From: Psychroserpens algicola
GTDB lineage: Bacteria > Bacteroidota > Bacteroidia > Flavobacteriales > Flavobacteriaceae
Length of the DNA: 64,000 nt
NCBI RefSeq assembly: GCF_014526325.1
Contig: NZ_JACNMJ010000004.1
Location: 1-64,000 of the forward strand
Direction: 5' to 3'
The translations under genes were made by a program, and so were the position numbers. The notes under the pieces are model-generated. The model did not search any database. It was not told the DNA's origin and saw only the letters and a list, made by a program, of their open reading frames with translations. Of this stretch, positions 1 through 9,001 are shown piece by piece. How positions within the stretch are numbered: position 1 is the stretch's first letter; the number at the start of each line of letters is the position of its first letter.

Positions 1-3000
1 GCACCAACGGCAACAGATAATTGTGGCGGCTCAGTGACCGTAAGCCATGATGCTACTTTACCAATTTCAGGAGAAGGATCGACAACCATAGTCACATGGA
101 CATATGATGATGGCAACGGCAATACATCTACTCAAACTCAAAATGTAATTATTGATGATATCACAGGTCCTGTTGCACCAACACTTCCGGTTATTACTGG
201 ACAATGTAGCGCGACAGTTCCTGTGCCTACAACTACAGATGGATGTTCAGGAAGCATTACGGGAACAACATCAGATCCGTTGACATATTCAACTCAAGGG
301 TCTTTTGCAGTCACTTGGAATTTTGATGATGGTCATGGAAATTCAATTAATGTGGTTCAGAACGTCATTATAAATGACACAACCAATCCAGTCGCAGTGT
401 GCCAGGATTTGACAGTACAATTAGATGATACAACAGGTACAGCAACTATAACAGGAGCTCAAATAGATAACGGCTCAACAGATAACTGTGGTACAGTGAA
501 TTTTACCTTGTCGCAAAACCTTTTTGATTGTACAGATATAGGTACAAATGTTATTGTACTTACCGTTGATGATGGTAATGGAAATACAGATATTTGTACG
601 GCAACCGTGACTGTAACCAGTCCAAATATCACTGGAGGAACCGTTTTAGGGTATTTAAACAATACGCAAACTATTGCAGATGAAGATAATTTAGTAGAAG
701 TTACAGCTTGTCCTGATGAGCCTCAAAATGCAACGTTTAATTTGTATGGACATTCAGGAAATGTAGCTTACTGGCAATCCTCTATTGATGGAGGTGTAAC
801 CTGGACCGATATTGCTAATACGACTACAACCTATTATTTTGCTGATATTTTAGAAACGACATTAATTAGAGCAGTTATTCAAATTGGCTCATGTCAAGCG
901 AACTCAACTATCGTTTTGGTGTCAGTAATACCACCAGATGTACCACCAACTATTATAGGTCCAGATACATTTACCATGTGTTTAGGCGATGCTATTACTG
1001 TAGAGGCTGAAAGTTCATTTGGTATAAACCCTCAACTGAATGATAATGGAGAATTTAACCAAGGAAATCTGCCAGGTTGGTTAGTTGATGGAAATAATGG
1101 TATCAATGGCTGGAGTGCTTCTGGAAGTAATTCTACTCCAACAGGATGGAGAGGAATAAGTAATGGAAATGGAAATAATGGCAGTAATATTACAGCAGGA
1201 GTTCGATATAAAAACCCTGGAGGTAATAAGTTTGCTATTAGTTATGGCGACTTTGGAGCGCCATCAGTAACAACACTAGAAACTCCCGTATTTAATACTT
1301 TAGCCTTAACTACTGCAAGTTTAGATTTTCAGTCTGCTTACTATTTACAAGCAGGAGCAATTGGAATGGTAGAATTATCTGTTGATGGTGGTGCTACATA
1401 TCCTATATCGTTAATGAGTTTTAGTGGTCCGGGTGATTCAGGAGGATTTGTCAATTTAGGTAATGGAGGTAATAACGTGCCAACTATAAACCTTTCAGAT
1501 CCTAGTAATGCGGTTTCTTTGGACTTGTCAGATTATATTGGTCTGACCAACTTGAGAATCAAATTTACTTTTACCTCAACTGCAGGAAGTTCGTGGGCAA
1601 TAGATGGAATTACCATACCTCAAGCTCCAGTAGATGAAGTTATTGAGTGGGAAGACGAAACAGGAACAGTTGTAACCACAGGATCTTCAACAACGATTAC
1701 ACCAGTAACACCAGGAGTACAGACCTATGGTGTGACCTCATTAATTAATGGTTGTAGAGCTGATGGACCAGAAGGTACCGAGTTTATTTCTGTCAATGCC
1801 TCGTTATCTTATGCAGGTGAAGATATTACGCAAATTATCGGTGAATGTGGTGATGCTGTAGCCTTGAATGCTTATGACAATACGTTAACAGCAAATGACA
1901 ATATTTTAAATGGTGTATCAAATCCTGCTATATTTACTGGAGGTGATTATCCAGGTACAGGAGTCGCTGGCGTATGGTCGGCAACAGCACTTTCAGGATG
2001 CGGAAACGTGTATCAATTTTCAGATTTAGGAAGTCCACGATCAACGTTCTCAGCAGAACCTGGAACCTATCAATTAACATGGACGGTTCCTATATCGGCT
2101 ACTGAAGACTGTTCAAGCAGTATTCAAGTGGTTATTCAAGAATGTCCTTCAGTAGATTTTGACGGAAATGATGACTATGTCACATTTGAAAACAACTATA
2201 ACCTTTCAAATTCATTTAGTATTGAAGTTTGGGTAAAACCAGAATCTGTAAGCGGGACTCAAACGATTTTTTCTAAACGTGACGCCAATGATTTTTCAAC
2301 GGGCTATGATTTAAGACTTGTTGGAACGACTGTTCAATTTAACTGGAATGCTGGAGGAACGATTCAATCTTTACATCCAATATCTACCAACAGATGGTAT
2401 CATATTGCTGTAACGAATACCAGTGGCACTTATCGAATGTACATAGATGGTATTGAAGTGAGTACAGCTGTTTCTGGAGCTACACCAGCATCTAATGCGA
2501 TGCATAGTTTTATAGGTGCAATGGATCAGGCTAATAATGCACCTAACCGACCAGTTCATTATTTCAATGGTTGGATTGATGAATTACGTATATGGAATGC
2601 AGCCTTATCTGTGGATCAGATTCGCCAGATGATGAACCAGGAAATTGAGGATAATACTGCTGTTCGTGGAGTCATAGTGCCTTTAGATATTCCAGGCTTA
2701 ACTTGGGCTGACTTAGATGGTTATTATCGTATGGACGTTAATTGTGGTTACCTAACAGCATATAAAGGTATTAGAGGACGATTGCGTAATATCAATTCTG
2801 CTCAACCTAATACTGCTCCTTTACCTTATACCTCTAGAATCGATGGACAAAACTGGGCAACCGATAATACATGGACCAATTTTAGTGTCTGGGATGCACC
2901 AAATAGTGTTGGTGTTGACGGATCTACACTCATAGACTGGAATATTGTTCAAACTTCACATGATATAAATTCGGGAAATAAAGATATCATTGTACTGGGA

Positions 3001-4734
3001 TTAATTTCTGATACAGCAAATAAAGTTTTAGCTATATCTGATCCTGGAACAGCTCAAGATGAAACGAATGACGGACAATCATTACGTGTGACCCATTATT
3101 TGAAATTAGATGGAAACATCGACTTATTAGGAGAGTCACAATTGCTTCAGGATGAAGGCAGCGTATTGGATGTAACAAGTTCAGGACGCTTAGAACGTGA
3201 TCAGCAGGGAACAGCAAATCTCTACAACTATAACTATTGGAGTTCTCCAGTGAGTGCAGCGAGTATCACTTCAAATAATAATCCATATAGTATCGCTTCT
3301 GTATTAAAAGACGGTACTAATTCAGCAACACCGCTTGATTTACTATGGACTACAGCTCATGACGCCATTCCAAGTACAACACCAATAACTCAAAGTAGTA
3401 GATGGTTATATGCTTTCGAAAATTATCCTGAAGATACTTATGCAGCATGGAGAGGTTTATCTGAAGGGGATATTTTAGCTACAGGCTTAAGTTTTACGAT
3501 GAAGGGAAGTGGAGCAGGAGATCCTATTGTGGATGTACAGAATTATGTTTTTACAGGTAAACCTAACAATGGTACCATCACAACGCCAGTCACTGTTGGT
3601 AATCAGGCTTTAATTGGAAACCCATATCCTTCGGCTATTGATGCAAATCAGTTTATACGTGATAATCTCCCTGGAGCTTCAGGAAATCCTGGTTCTACGC
3701 AAAGTACTGATGGTACGTTATATTTTTGGGAACATTATACGTCTAATTTTACACATGTACTAGAAGATTACGAAGGTGGTTATGCAACTTATAATCTTTC
3801 TGGTGGAAATCCTGCAGTATCACCTCCTTTAGTTAGTGGAAATGGAACACCTACAAAATTACCAGGTCAATATATCCCGATATCACAAGGATTTTTTGTA
3901 ACGGCAAGTGCAAGTGGTGGTACAATTCAATTTAAAAACAGTCAGCGTATATACGAAAGAGAAGCGCCTGCAACCTCTCAGTTTTTCAGAACAAGCAATC
4001 CTAATTTATATACTACTCAAAGTGATCCTAATACTGAAATTAAGCGCGTACGTCTGGATTTTATAACTGAAGATGGTGCTATTCGTCCTTTATTACTTGC
4101 GTTTGTTTCTAATGGACAAGCGACTGATGGTTTTGATTATGGATATGATGCTGAAAATGCAGATGATGAATTTTCTAATGATATGTTCTGGAGAATTGAG
4201 AACGGAAATTATACCACACAAGGTGTTGGTGATTTTAACACCAGTAATCAATATCCTCTGGGACTATTTTTAAATGATTCTGGAACATTTAAAATTGAAT
4301 TGAAAGCTTTAGAAAATTTTGATGAAGCCATTCATGTCTATATTCACGATGCTTTTTCAGGTACTTATTTTGAAATCAATTCTGAAGCCTTTGAAATGCT
4401 ACTCGATGCCGATACGTATTTAGATCGCTTTTATGTAACATTTTCTTCAGAAGATGCATTGTCTGTTACTGATGATGACTTGAGCCAGGCTATGATTAAT
4501 TATCTCAATTCTACTCAGGAAGTATACGTTAAAATACCTCGTATTTCTGAAGTTAAAGACATTCAATTCATAAACGTATTAGGTCAAACCATTCATAGTT
4601 GGAATGTGTTACAAGAGTATGAGCTTGATGGTGCTATAAGAATTCCATTGAAGCAAATTTCCGAAGGTACCTATATTATTAAAGTTAATACATTGAGCAG
4701 TTCACATGCTGCTAAAGTACTCGTCAAAAACTAG
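1..4734 (+). CDS. Giant T9SS-secreted adhesin, 5' end outside the window
   Basis: The reading frame is open from base 1, so the N terminus and signal peptide lie upstream; about 1577 residues are visible. Residues 1-210 (window numbering) hold HYR/Ig-like repeats with recurring 'DDGNGN' and 'TDNCG' motifs. A LamG/concanavalin-like domain covers about 718-880, starting at 'VDFDGNDDYV'. Next come a long beta-rich 'WDAPNS' region typical of large flavobacterial adhesins, a module at about 1349-1483 that is repeated in the next gene, and a type A C-terminal sorting domain at about 1497-1577 ('NSTQEVYVKI', 'GTYIIKV'). The family is exported by T9SS and displayed on or released from the cell surface, where LamG and Ig folds usually bind glycans or other cells. 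The ligand cannot be told. A hairpin terminator follows the stop. Confidence 0.88.
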   Translation, partial: APTATDNCGGSVTVSHDATLPISGEGSTTIVTWTYDDGNGNTSTQTQNVIIDDITGPVAPTLPVITGQCSATVPVPTTTDGCSGSITGTTSDPLTYSTQGSFAVTWNFDDGHGNSINVVQNVIINDTTNPVAVCQDLTVQLDDTTGTATITGAQIDNGSTDNCGTVNFTLSQNLFDCTDIGTNVIVLTVDDGNGNTDICTATVTVTSPNITGGTVLGYLNNTQTIADEDNLVEVTACPDEPQNATFNLYGHSGNVAYWQSSIDGGVTWTDIANTTTTYYFADILETTLIRAVIQIGSCQANSTIVLVSVIPPDVPPTIIGPDTFTMCLGDAITVEAESSFGINPQLNDNGEFNQGNLPGWLVDGNNGINGWSASGSNSTPTGWRGISNGNGNNGSNITAGVRYKNPGGNKFAISYGDFGAPSVTTLETPVFNTLALTTASLDFQSAYYLQAGAIGMVELSVDGGATYPISLMSFSGPGDSGGFVNLGNGGNNVPTINLSDPSNAVSLDLSDYIGLTNLRIKFTFTSTAGSSWAIDGITIPQAPVDEVIEWEDETGTVVTTGSSTTITPVTPGVQTYGVTSLINGCRADGPEGTEFISVNASLSYAGEDITQIIGECGDAVALNAYDNTLTANDNILNGVSNPAIFTGGDYPGTGVAGVWSATALSGCGNVYQFSDLGSPRSTFSAEPGTYQLTWTVPISATEDCSSSIQVVIQECPSVDFDGNDDYVTFENNYNLSNSFSIEVWVKPESVSGTQTIFSKRDANDFSTGYDLRLVGTTVQFNWNAGGTIQSLHPISTNRWYHIAVTNTSGTYRMYIDGIEVSTAVSGATPASNAMHSFIGAMDQANNAPNRPVHYFNGWIDELRIWNAALSVDQIRQMMNQEIEDNTAVRGVIVPLDIPGLTWADLDGYYRMDVNCGYLTAYKGIRGRLRNINSAQPNTAPLPYTSRIDGQNWATDNTWTNFSVWDAPNSVGVDGSTLIDWNIVQTSHDINSGNKDIIVLGLISDTANKVLAISDPGTAQDETNDGQSLRVTHYLKLDGNIDLLGESQLLQDEGSVLDVTSSGRLERDQQGTANLYNYNYWSSPVSAASITSNNNPYSIASVLKDGTNSATPLDLLWTTAHDAIPSTTPITQSSRWLYAFENYPEDTYAAWRGLSEGDILATGLSFTMKGSGAGDPIVDVQNYVFTGKPNNGTITTPVTVGNQALIGNPYPSAIDANQFIRDNLPGASGNPGSTQSTDGTLYFWEHYTSNFTHVLEDYEGGYATYNLSGGNPAVSPPLVSGNGTPTKLPGQYIPISQGFFVTASASGGTIQFKNSQRIYEREAPATSQFFRTSNPNLYTTQSDPNTEIKRVRLDFITEDGAIRPLLLAFVSNGQATDGFDYGYDAENADDEFSNDMFWRIENGNYTTQGVGDFNTSNQYPLGLFLNDSGTFKIELKALENFDEAIHVYIHDAFSGTYFEINSEAFEMLLDADTYLDRFYVTFSSEDALSVTDDDLSQAMINYLNSTQEVYVKIPRISEVKDIQFINVLGQTIHSWNVLQEYELDGAIRIPLKQISEGTYIIKVNTLSSSHAAKVLVKN

Positions 4735-4757
4735 AGGAGTAATTACCATAAGAACCT

Positions 4758-4812
4758 ATCCGCAAAATGCATTTCATCGATTAATTGTGCATTTTGTGGA
4801 TTTTTTTGTTTT
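4758..4812 (+). terminator. Rho-independent terminator after the adhesin
   Basis: A 14-bp stem (4758-4771 with 4788-4801, one G-T pair) with a 16-base loop is followed directly by a T-rich run. It separates the adhesin from the small T9SS protein downstream, which therefore probably has its own promoter. Confidence 0.8.
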
Positions 4813-4866
4813 TTAGCATTACATTAGCCTTCAACTAAACTATTGTTTCATTAAATCCCAAACGTA

Positions 4867-5682
4867 ATGAAATCCTTAACCTACTTATGCTTAGCTATAC
4901 TATGTTGTGTATCTACAAATGGTATGAGCAAAAATTTTAACGATAATTCACCAACTACAAATAGTCAGGTACAACGTGTACGCTTAGATATTACTACAGC
5001 AATGGGCTATACCAGACATTTACTTTTAGGTTTTACTCCAGATAATGCTGCATCTGACGGTTTTGATTATGGGTATGACGCTGTTAATGGTGATAGTTAC
5101 GACAATGATTCAAGCTGGATGGTTGGAGAGCAACGTTGTGTGATTCAAGGTGTAGGCGCATTTCATGAAAGTAAAACATATCCCTTAGGTTTATTTTTAT
5201 CGGATGCAGGAAACATTGAATTTTCCTTAGAAGCTTTAGAATATTTTGATCAGGATATTCAGGTCTATATTTACGATGCTTTAGAAGATACAGTTACATC
5301 TATTTCTGACAGTAATTTTACAGTACAAATGCCAGAAGGTAATTATACCAATCGCTTTTTTGTTGCCTTTACCAATAATGTGAGTGTCATGGTATTTGCA
5401 AATCAACAATTATCAGTTTCAGATGCAATTAAAACAACACCAAAAATTAGTTATATCAACTCTACTCAAGAACTTCAAATTATAGCTTCACAGTCTTTAG
5501 ATATTGAGGAAATTAAACTATATAGTATATTAGGACAAAACTTAAAGCAATGGTCAAATGTAAAACCAAATCTATCGGGTAATTATAGTTTGTCGCTCTC
5601 TAATATATCTAAAGGAACCTATATCGTAAGCGTTAAAACCAAGCAAGGTAAGTTTAGCAAACGTTTGATTATAAGTCAATAG
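4867..5682 (+). CDS. Small T9SS-sorted secreted protein, paralogue of the adhesin C terminus
   Basis: 271 residues with a signal peptide at about 1-20 and a C-terminal sorting domain at about 195-271 ('NSTQELQII', 'LGQNLKQWS', 'GTYIVSV'). The middle (about 35-175) matches the pre-CTD module of the adhesin just upstream: both carry 'RVRLD', 'DGFDYGYDA', 'GVG.F', 'YPLGLFL' and 'EALE.FD..I.VYI.DA'. The module is thus seen once as the tail of a giant protein and once alone with its own signal peptide. It looks like a local duplication of the adhesin 3' end. Its function is unknown; a surface or secreted role follows from the sorting domain. Confidence 0.82.
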   Translation: MKSLTYLCLAILCCVSTNGMSKNFNDNSPTTNSQVQRVRLDITTAMGYTRHLLLGFTPDNAASDGFDYGYDAVNGDSYDNDSSWMVGEQRCVIQGVGAFHESKTYPLGLFLSDAGNIEFSLEALEYFDQDIQVYIYDALEDTVTSISDSNFTVQMPEGNYTNRFFVAFTNNVSVMVFANQQLSVSDAIKTTPKISYINSTQELQIIASQSLDIEEIKLYSILGQNLKQWSNVKPNLSGNYSLSLSNISKGTYIVSVKTKQGKFSKRLIISQ

Positions 5683-5752
5683 GAAAACACTATCGTATAT
5701 AAAGTTAGATGCCGTTCTTTTTTGTAATTTTATAGGTACAAAACTAAGAACC

Positions 5753-6919
5753 ATGTCTAAGCAAAAATTAGGAATCAACACCATCTGCACGCATGTTGGT
5801 GAAATAAAAGACGAACAGTTTAAAGGAGCGGTTTCACCTATCTATTTGGCGACGTCTTATGAGTTTGACAATGTCGATGTTAAACGGTATCCACGTTATT
5901 TTAATACACCTAACCAAGAGTACTTAGCAAAAAAAATTGCAGCCTTAGAGCATACTGAAGCCGCAATGATTTTTGGAAGCGGAATGGCAGCAATTAGTCA
6001 TATGTTTTTAGCTTTTTTGAAACAAGGTGATCATATTGTAGTACAAAACACACTCTATGGAGGTACAAGCAATTTTATACGTGAGGAATTTCATAAATAT
6101 GGCATTGAATACACGTTTACCAATGGTTACAACGTTACCGATTTTGAAGCTGCAATTCAGCCAAATACAAAGGTGATACATATCGAAACTCCATCTAATC
6201 CTTTACTGACGATAACAGACATCAAAGCGGTTGCCGATTTAGCGAAGTCTAAAGGTATTATTTCTACTATAGACAATACCTTTGCGAGTCCTGTGAATCA
6301 GAACCCTATTGACTTCGGAATTGATATTGTGATGCATTCGGCTACTAAATACTTAGGTGGTCATAGTGATATTCTCGCAGGTGCAGTGGCAAGTTCTCAG
6401 GAGCATATGGATCGTATCTGGAATGTGTCAAAAAATCTTGGCGGTAGCCTGAGTGATATGACGGTCTGGATGCTGGAGCGCAGCATGAAAACACTGGCAC
6501 TACGTGTTAAAGCTCAAAATAAAAATGCACGTAAGCTGGCTAAGTTTTTAGATGCACATTCTGAAGTATCTCGTGTGTATTATCCAGGTTTAAAAAGTCA
6601 TCCAGAGCACAAGTTAGCCAAAGCACAAATGCATGACTTTGGCGCCATGTTATCATTTGAACTGGTAGAAGGCATTGATGCTATGGCCTTTATGAAGCAA
6701 TTAGAGTTGATTAAATCATCAATGAGTCTAGCAGGTGTGGAAAGTACTATGTTATTACCTTCGGAAACATCACATGCTTTACTCACTCAGGAACAACGTG
6801 ATGCTGTAGGTATTAGTAATCGACTGATTCGTTTTTCGGTAGGTATAGAAAATTTCAAAGATTTAAAGCAAGATATTGAACAAGCCATCACAGCAACTAA
6901 AGTCGCGTCACTTGCATAA
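5753..6919 (+). CDS. Trans-sulfuration PLP enzyme (cystathionine gamma-synthase / lyase family)
   Basis: 388 residues, the usual length for the Cys/Met metabolism PLP family. The PLP lysine is Lys199 in 'SATKYLGGHSD', and the N-terminal 'TICTHVG' and 'SPIYLATSYEF' blocks are characteristic. Members use activated homoserine, cystathionine or methionine as substrate in the cytoplasm. The sequence alone does not separate cystathionine gamma-synthase, cystathionine beta-lyase and methionine gamma-lyase, so no symbol is given. Its 3' end overlaps the start of rlmF by 44 bases, which implies co-transcription and probably coupled translation. ATG start; the 70 bases before it have no gene and only a weak TAATTTTA box. 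Confidence 0.85.
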   Translation: MSKQKLGINTICTHVGEIKDEQFKGAVSPIYLATSYEFDNVDVKRYPRYFNTPNQEYLAKKIAALEHTEAAMIFGSGMAAISHMFLAFLKQGDHIVVQNTLYGGTSNFIREEFHKYGIEYTFTNGYNVTDFEAAIQPNTKVIHIETPSNPLLTITDIKAVADLAKSKGIISTIDNTFASPVNQNPIDFGIDIVMHSATKYLGGHSDILAGAVASSQEHMDRIWNVSKNLGGSLSDMTVWMLERSMKTLALRVKAQNKNARKLAKFLDAHSEVSRVYYPGLKSHPEHKLAKAQMHDFGAMLSFELVEGIDAMAFMKQLELIKSSMSLAGVESTMLLPSETSHALLTQEQRDAVGISNRLIRFSVGIENFKDLKQDIEQAITATKVASLA

Positions 6920-7805
6920 CCATAATTTACATTCTGAAGGCTATGATTTTGAAGTCTTAATCGCTAATTCTCCTGAGTTAGCCGATTTTGTATTTAGAAA
7001 TACGTATGGAAAAGACAGCATAGACTTCGCTGATCCTAAGGCAGTAAAAGCATTAAATACAGCCTTATTAAAGTTGTATTATGGTATTGACTATTGGGAA
7101 TTTCCTGAAGCACATTTATGTCCGCCAATTCCAGGTCGAGTTGAATATATCCATCTGCTTTATGATTTACTCAAGAGTTCAGGATTAGAAAAAGGCAATC
7201 GTGTTTTAGATATTGGAACAGGAGCTACCTGTATTTATCCTCTATTAGGTCAAGCTGAATATGATTGGCATTTTATGGCATCAGACATTGATGAAGAGGC
7301 TTTAAAGAATGCGCAACAAATTATTAAAAAAAATGGCTTAGAGTCTATCATAGAGCTACGTCATCAAAGACAAACTCAACAGATCCTAACAGGAATTTTG
7401 GATGGTTCTGAGCGAATAACAGCAGCAATGTGTAATCCGCCATTTTATAAAAATGAAGCTGAGGCACTTCAAAATACGCAACGTAAACTAAAGGGTTTGG
7501 GGAAAGCCACTCAAAATCCAGTTAGAAATTTTAGTGGTACAGCTAAAGAGTTGTGGTATCCTGGAGGAGAGAAAGCCTTTTTACATAATTATCTGTATCA
7601 AAGTTCGTTGTTTAATACCAATTGTTACTGGTACACGAGTTTAGTGTCTAAAAAAGAGCATATTAAATCTATGCGTTCTTCGCTCAACAAGCTAGGAGCA
7701 ACGCAGTTTAAGGTTTTAGAATTATCTCTAGGAAACAAAATAAGTAGAGTCGTAGCCTGGTCTTTTTTAACAGCTAAGCAACAGAAGAACTGGACTACAA
7801 ATTAA
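6876..7805 (+). CDS. rlmF: 23S rRNA (adenine-1618-N6)-methyltransferase RlmF
   Basis: About 309 residues, matching the family length. Recognisable blocks are the N-terminal 'YDFEVLIANSPEL', 'SIDFADPKAVKALN' and 'YYGIDYW', the SAM-binding 'VLDIGTGA' near residue 110, and the adenine-N6 methyltransferase motif NPPF at 187-190. The enzyme methylates A1618 of 23S rRNA. No ATG fits the start: in this frame a stop lies at 6864 and the first usable codon is TTG at 6876. The TTG gives a basic leader ('QQLKSRHLH') in the place where family members have their 'LHPRN'-type stretch. The start is inside the preceding gene, so it probably depends on coupled translation. Another non-ATG start, such as TTG 6912, is possible. 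Confidence 0.88.
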   Translation: MNKPSQQLKSRHLHNHNLHSEGYDFEVLIANSPELADFVFRNTYGKDSIDFADPKAVKALNTALLKLYYGIDYWEFPEAHLCPPIPGRVEYIHLLYDLLKSSGLEKGNRVLDIGTGATCIYPLLGQAEYDWHFMASDIDEEALKNAQQIIKKNGLESIIELRHQRQTQQILTGILDGSERITAAMCNPPFYKNEAEALQNTQRKLKGLGKATQNPVRNFSGTAKELWYPGGEKAFLHNYLYQSSLFNTNCYWYTSLVSKKEHIKSMRSSLNKLGATQFKVLELSLGNKISRVVAWSFLTAKQQKNWTTN

Positions 7806-7953
7806 AATAATTGTGACCATGATTTATGGTTTACGTTATAAATGCTAGTTTTGTTCAACGAAGTCCTCAAACGTATTTAAAAGATGAGTTGTTTATGAAG
7901 GGTTTTGAATGACTAAACGACAACTCAGTAGTATTGATTTTAAAAGCATAAAA

Positions 7954-8670
7954 ATGAAATTAGATATCCTTGCATTTGGTGCTCATCCTGATGATGTAGA
8001 ATTAGGTTGTGGTGGTACCATAGCCAAAGAAGTTGCACGCGGAAAGCAAGTTGGCATTATTGACTTGACACGTGGCGAATTAGGAACACGAGGTACTGCC
8101 GAAACACGAGATCAGGAGGCTAATAATGCTGCAAAAATTCTTGGTGTATCGGTTAGAGAAAACCTGGGTTTTGCTGATGGTTTTTTTGTGAATGATAGAG
8201 AGCACCAGTTAGAAATTATTAAAGTATTGCGTAAGTATCAACCAGATGTTGTATTGTGTAATGCCATTGACGATCGTCATATTGACCACGGAAAAGGGAG
8301 TTCACTGGTTAGTGATGCTTGTTTTTTAAGCGGATTGATAAAGATTCAAACCGAAGATAATGGTGAAGTACAAGATAAATGGCGACCAAAGCAAGTCTAT
8401 CATTACATACAGTGGAAACCTATAGAACCAGACTTTGTTGTTGATATTTCAAACTATATCGAGGTTAAAATGGAATCGGTATTAGCTTACAGTACTCAGT
8501 TTTATGATCCTAAGAGTACAGAGCCACAAACACCAATATCGAGTAAAAACTTTACAGATAGTGTAAAATACAGAGCCAGAGACTTAGGTCGCTTAACAAG
8601 TTGTGAGTATGCTGAAGGATTTACAGCAGAGCGATATGTTGCTGTAGATAGTTTGTTTGATTTGAAGTAA
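7954..8670 (+). CDS. bshB1: Bacillithiol biosynthesis deacetylase BshB1
   Basis: 238 residues from the ATG at 7954. I prefer this start to an upstream ATG at 7909 because the family begins right at the first beta strand ('MKLDILAFGAHPDD'). It is a LmbE/PIG-L fold metal enzyme: zinc ligands His11, Asp14 and His112 (in 'DDRHIDHGKG') with catalytic Asp13, and 'RGELGTRGT' as in BshB1. It removes the acetyl group from GlcNAc-malate in bacillithiol synthesis, the low-molecular-weight thiol of many Bacteroidota. bshA and bshC are not in the window. The 148 bases between rlmF and this gene contain no convincing ORF. Confidence 0.88.
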   Translation: MKLDILAFGAHPDDVELGCGGTIAKEVARGKQVGIIDLTRGELGTRGTAETRDQEANNAAKILGVSVRENLGFADGFFVNDREHQLEIIKVLRKYQPDVVLCNAIDDRHIDHGKGSSLVSDACFLSGLIKIQTEDNGEVQDKWRPKQVYHYIQWKPIEPDFVVDISNYIEVKMESVLAYSTQFYDPKSTEPQTPISSKNFTDSVKYRARDLGRLTSCEYAEGFTAERYVAVDSLFDLK

Positions 8671-8688
8671 TAATTTTGAAAAAAAGTC

Positions 8689-8719
8689 TTTGTAGTAATT
8701 GTGAAATAATTTACATTTG
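8689..8719 (+). promoter_or_regulatory. Bacteroidota-type promoter for tRNA-His
   Basis: TTTG at 8689-8692, exactly 19 bases, then TACATTTG at 8712-8719. This fits the primary-sigma consensus of the phylum (TTTG-N19-TAnnTTTG). The expected transcription start is a few bases before the tRNA at 8735. Confidence 0.78.
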
Positions 8720-8734
8720 CAGTCCAATTTAAAT

Positions 8735-8809
8735 GGTGGTTGTAGCTCAGCTGGTTAGAGCGTCGGTTTGTGGTACCGAAAGTCGCCGGTTCGAACCCGG
8801 TCTTCCACC
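8735..8809 (+). tRNA. tRNA-His (anticodon GTG)
   Basis: Cloverleaf read by eye: D-arm GCTCAG, anticodon stem tcggt/accga around loop ttGTGgt, and T-loop TTCGAAC. The histidine-specific extra G-1 (8735) faces C73 (8809). CCA is not encoded. In the acceptor stem, positions 5-68 and 6-67 are both T opposite T, so two tandem U-U mismatches interrupt an otherwise paired stem. Confidence 0.95.
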
Positions 8810-8820
8810 CAAAATCACTA

Positions 8821-8849
8821 AGCTTCTCAGAAATGAGGAGCTTTTTTTG
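8821..8849 (+). terminator. Terminator of tRNA-His
   Basis: Stem agcttctca (8821-8829), loop gaaa, stem tgaggagct (8834-8842), then seven T. One G-T pair. Position and orientation fit the end of the tRNA transcript. Confidence 0.85.
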
Positions 8850-8875
8850 TGGCTTATATTTTGGCAATAACTCAT

Positions 8876-8911
8876 AAAAAAAGCGCTAATCTAATGATAT
8901 AGCGCTTTTTT
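8876..8911. terminator. Bidirectional hairpin between tRNA-His and the M28 gene
   Basis: aaaaaaagcgcta (8876-8888) pairs with tagcgctttttt (8900-8911) around an 11-base loop. The A-run on one side and T-run on the other let it act as a terminator in both directions. It is suited to end the leftward M28 peptidase transcript. Confidence 0.65.
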
Positions 8912-8990
8912 GCGTTAGCGATAGTAGCGGCATCCTTTTTGTTTTAACAAAAAGATACAGCGTATAGCGCGACCCTTTAGGGTAACGCCC
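8912..8990. repeat. Structured intergenic element, probably a dispersed flavobacterial repeat
   Basis: A non-coding stretch of about 80 bases, richer in GC than its flanks. It contains a perfect 9-bp hairpin (8935-8943 with 8946-8954) and a second one, accct/agggt (8972-8983), embedded in GCG...CGC flanks. From memory, similar blocks ('agcggcatcc' ... 'gatacagcg' ... 'gcgcgaccc' ... 'aacgccc') occur between genes in many Flavobacteriaceae genomes; that is recollection and not a search result. I see no second copy in this window. Confidence 0.5.
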
Positions 8991-9001
8991 AAATTGATAT
9001 G

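Noticed and set aside
7829-7908. Possible small gene between rlmF and bshB1
   Set aside because: The short open stretch has no start of its own, no recognisable motif and no family resemblance.
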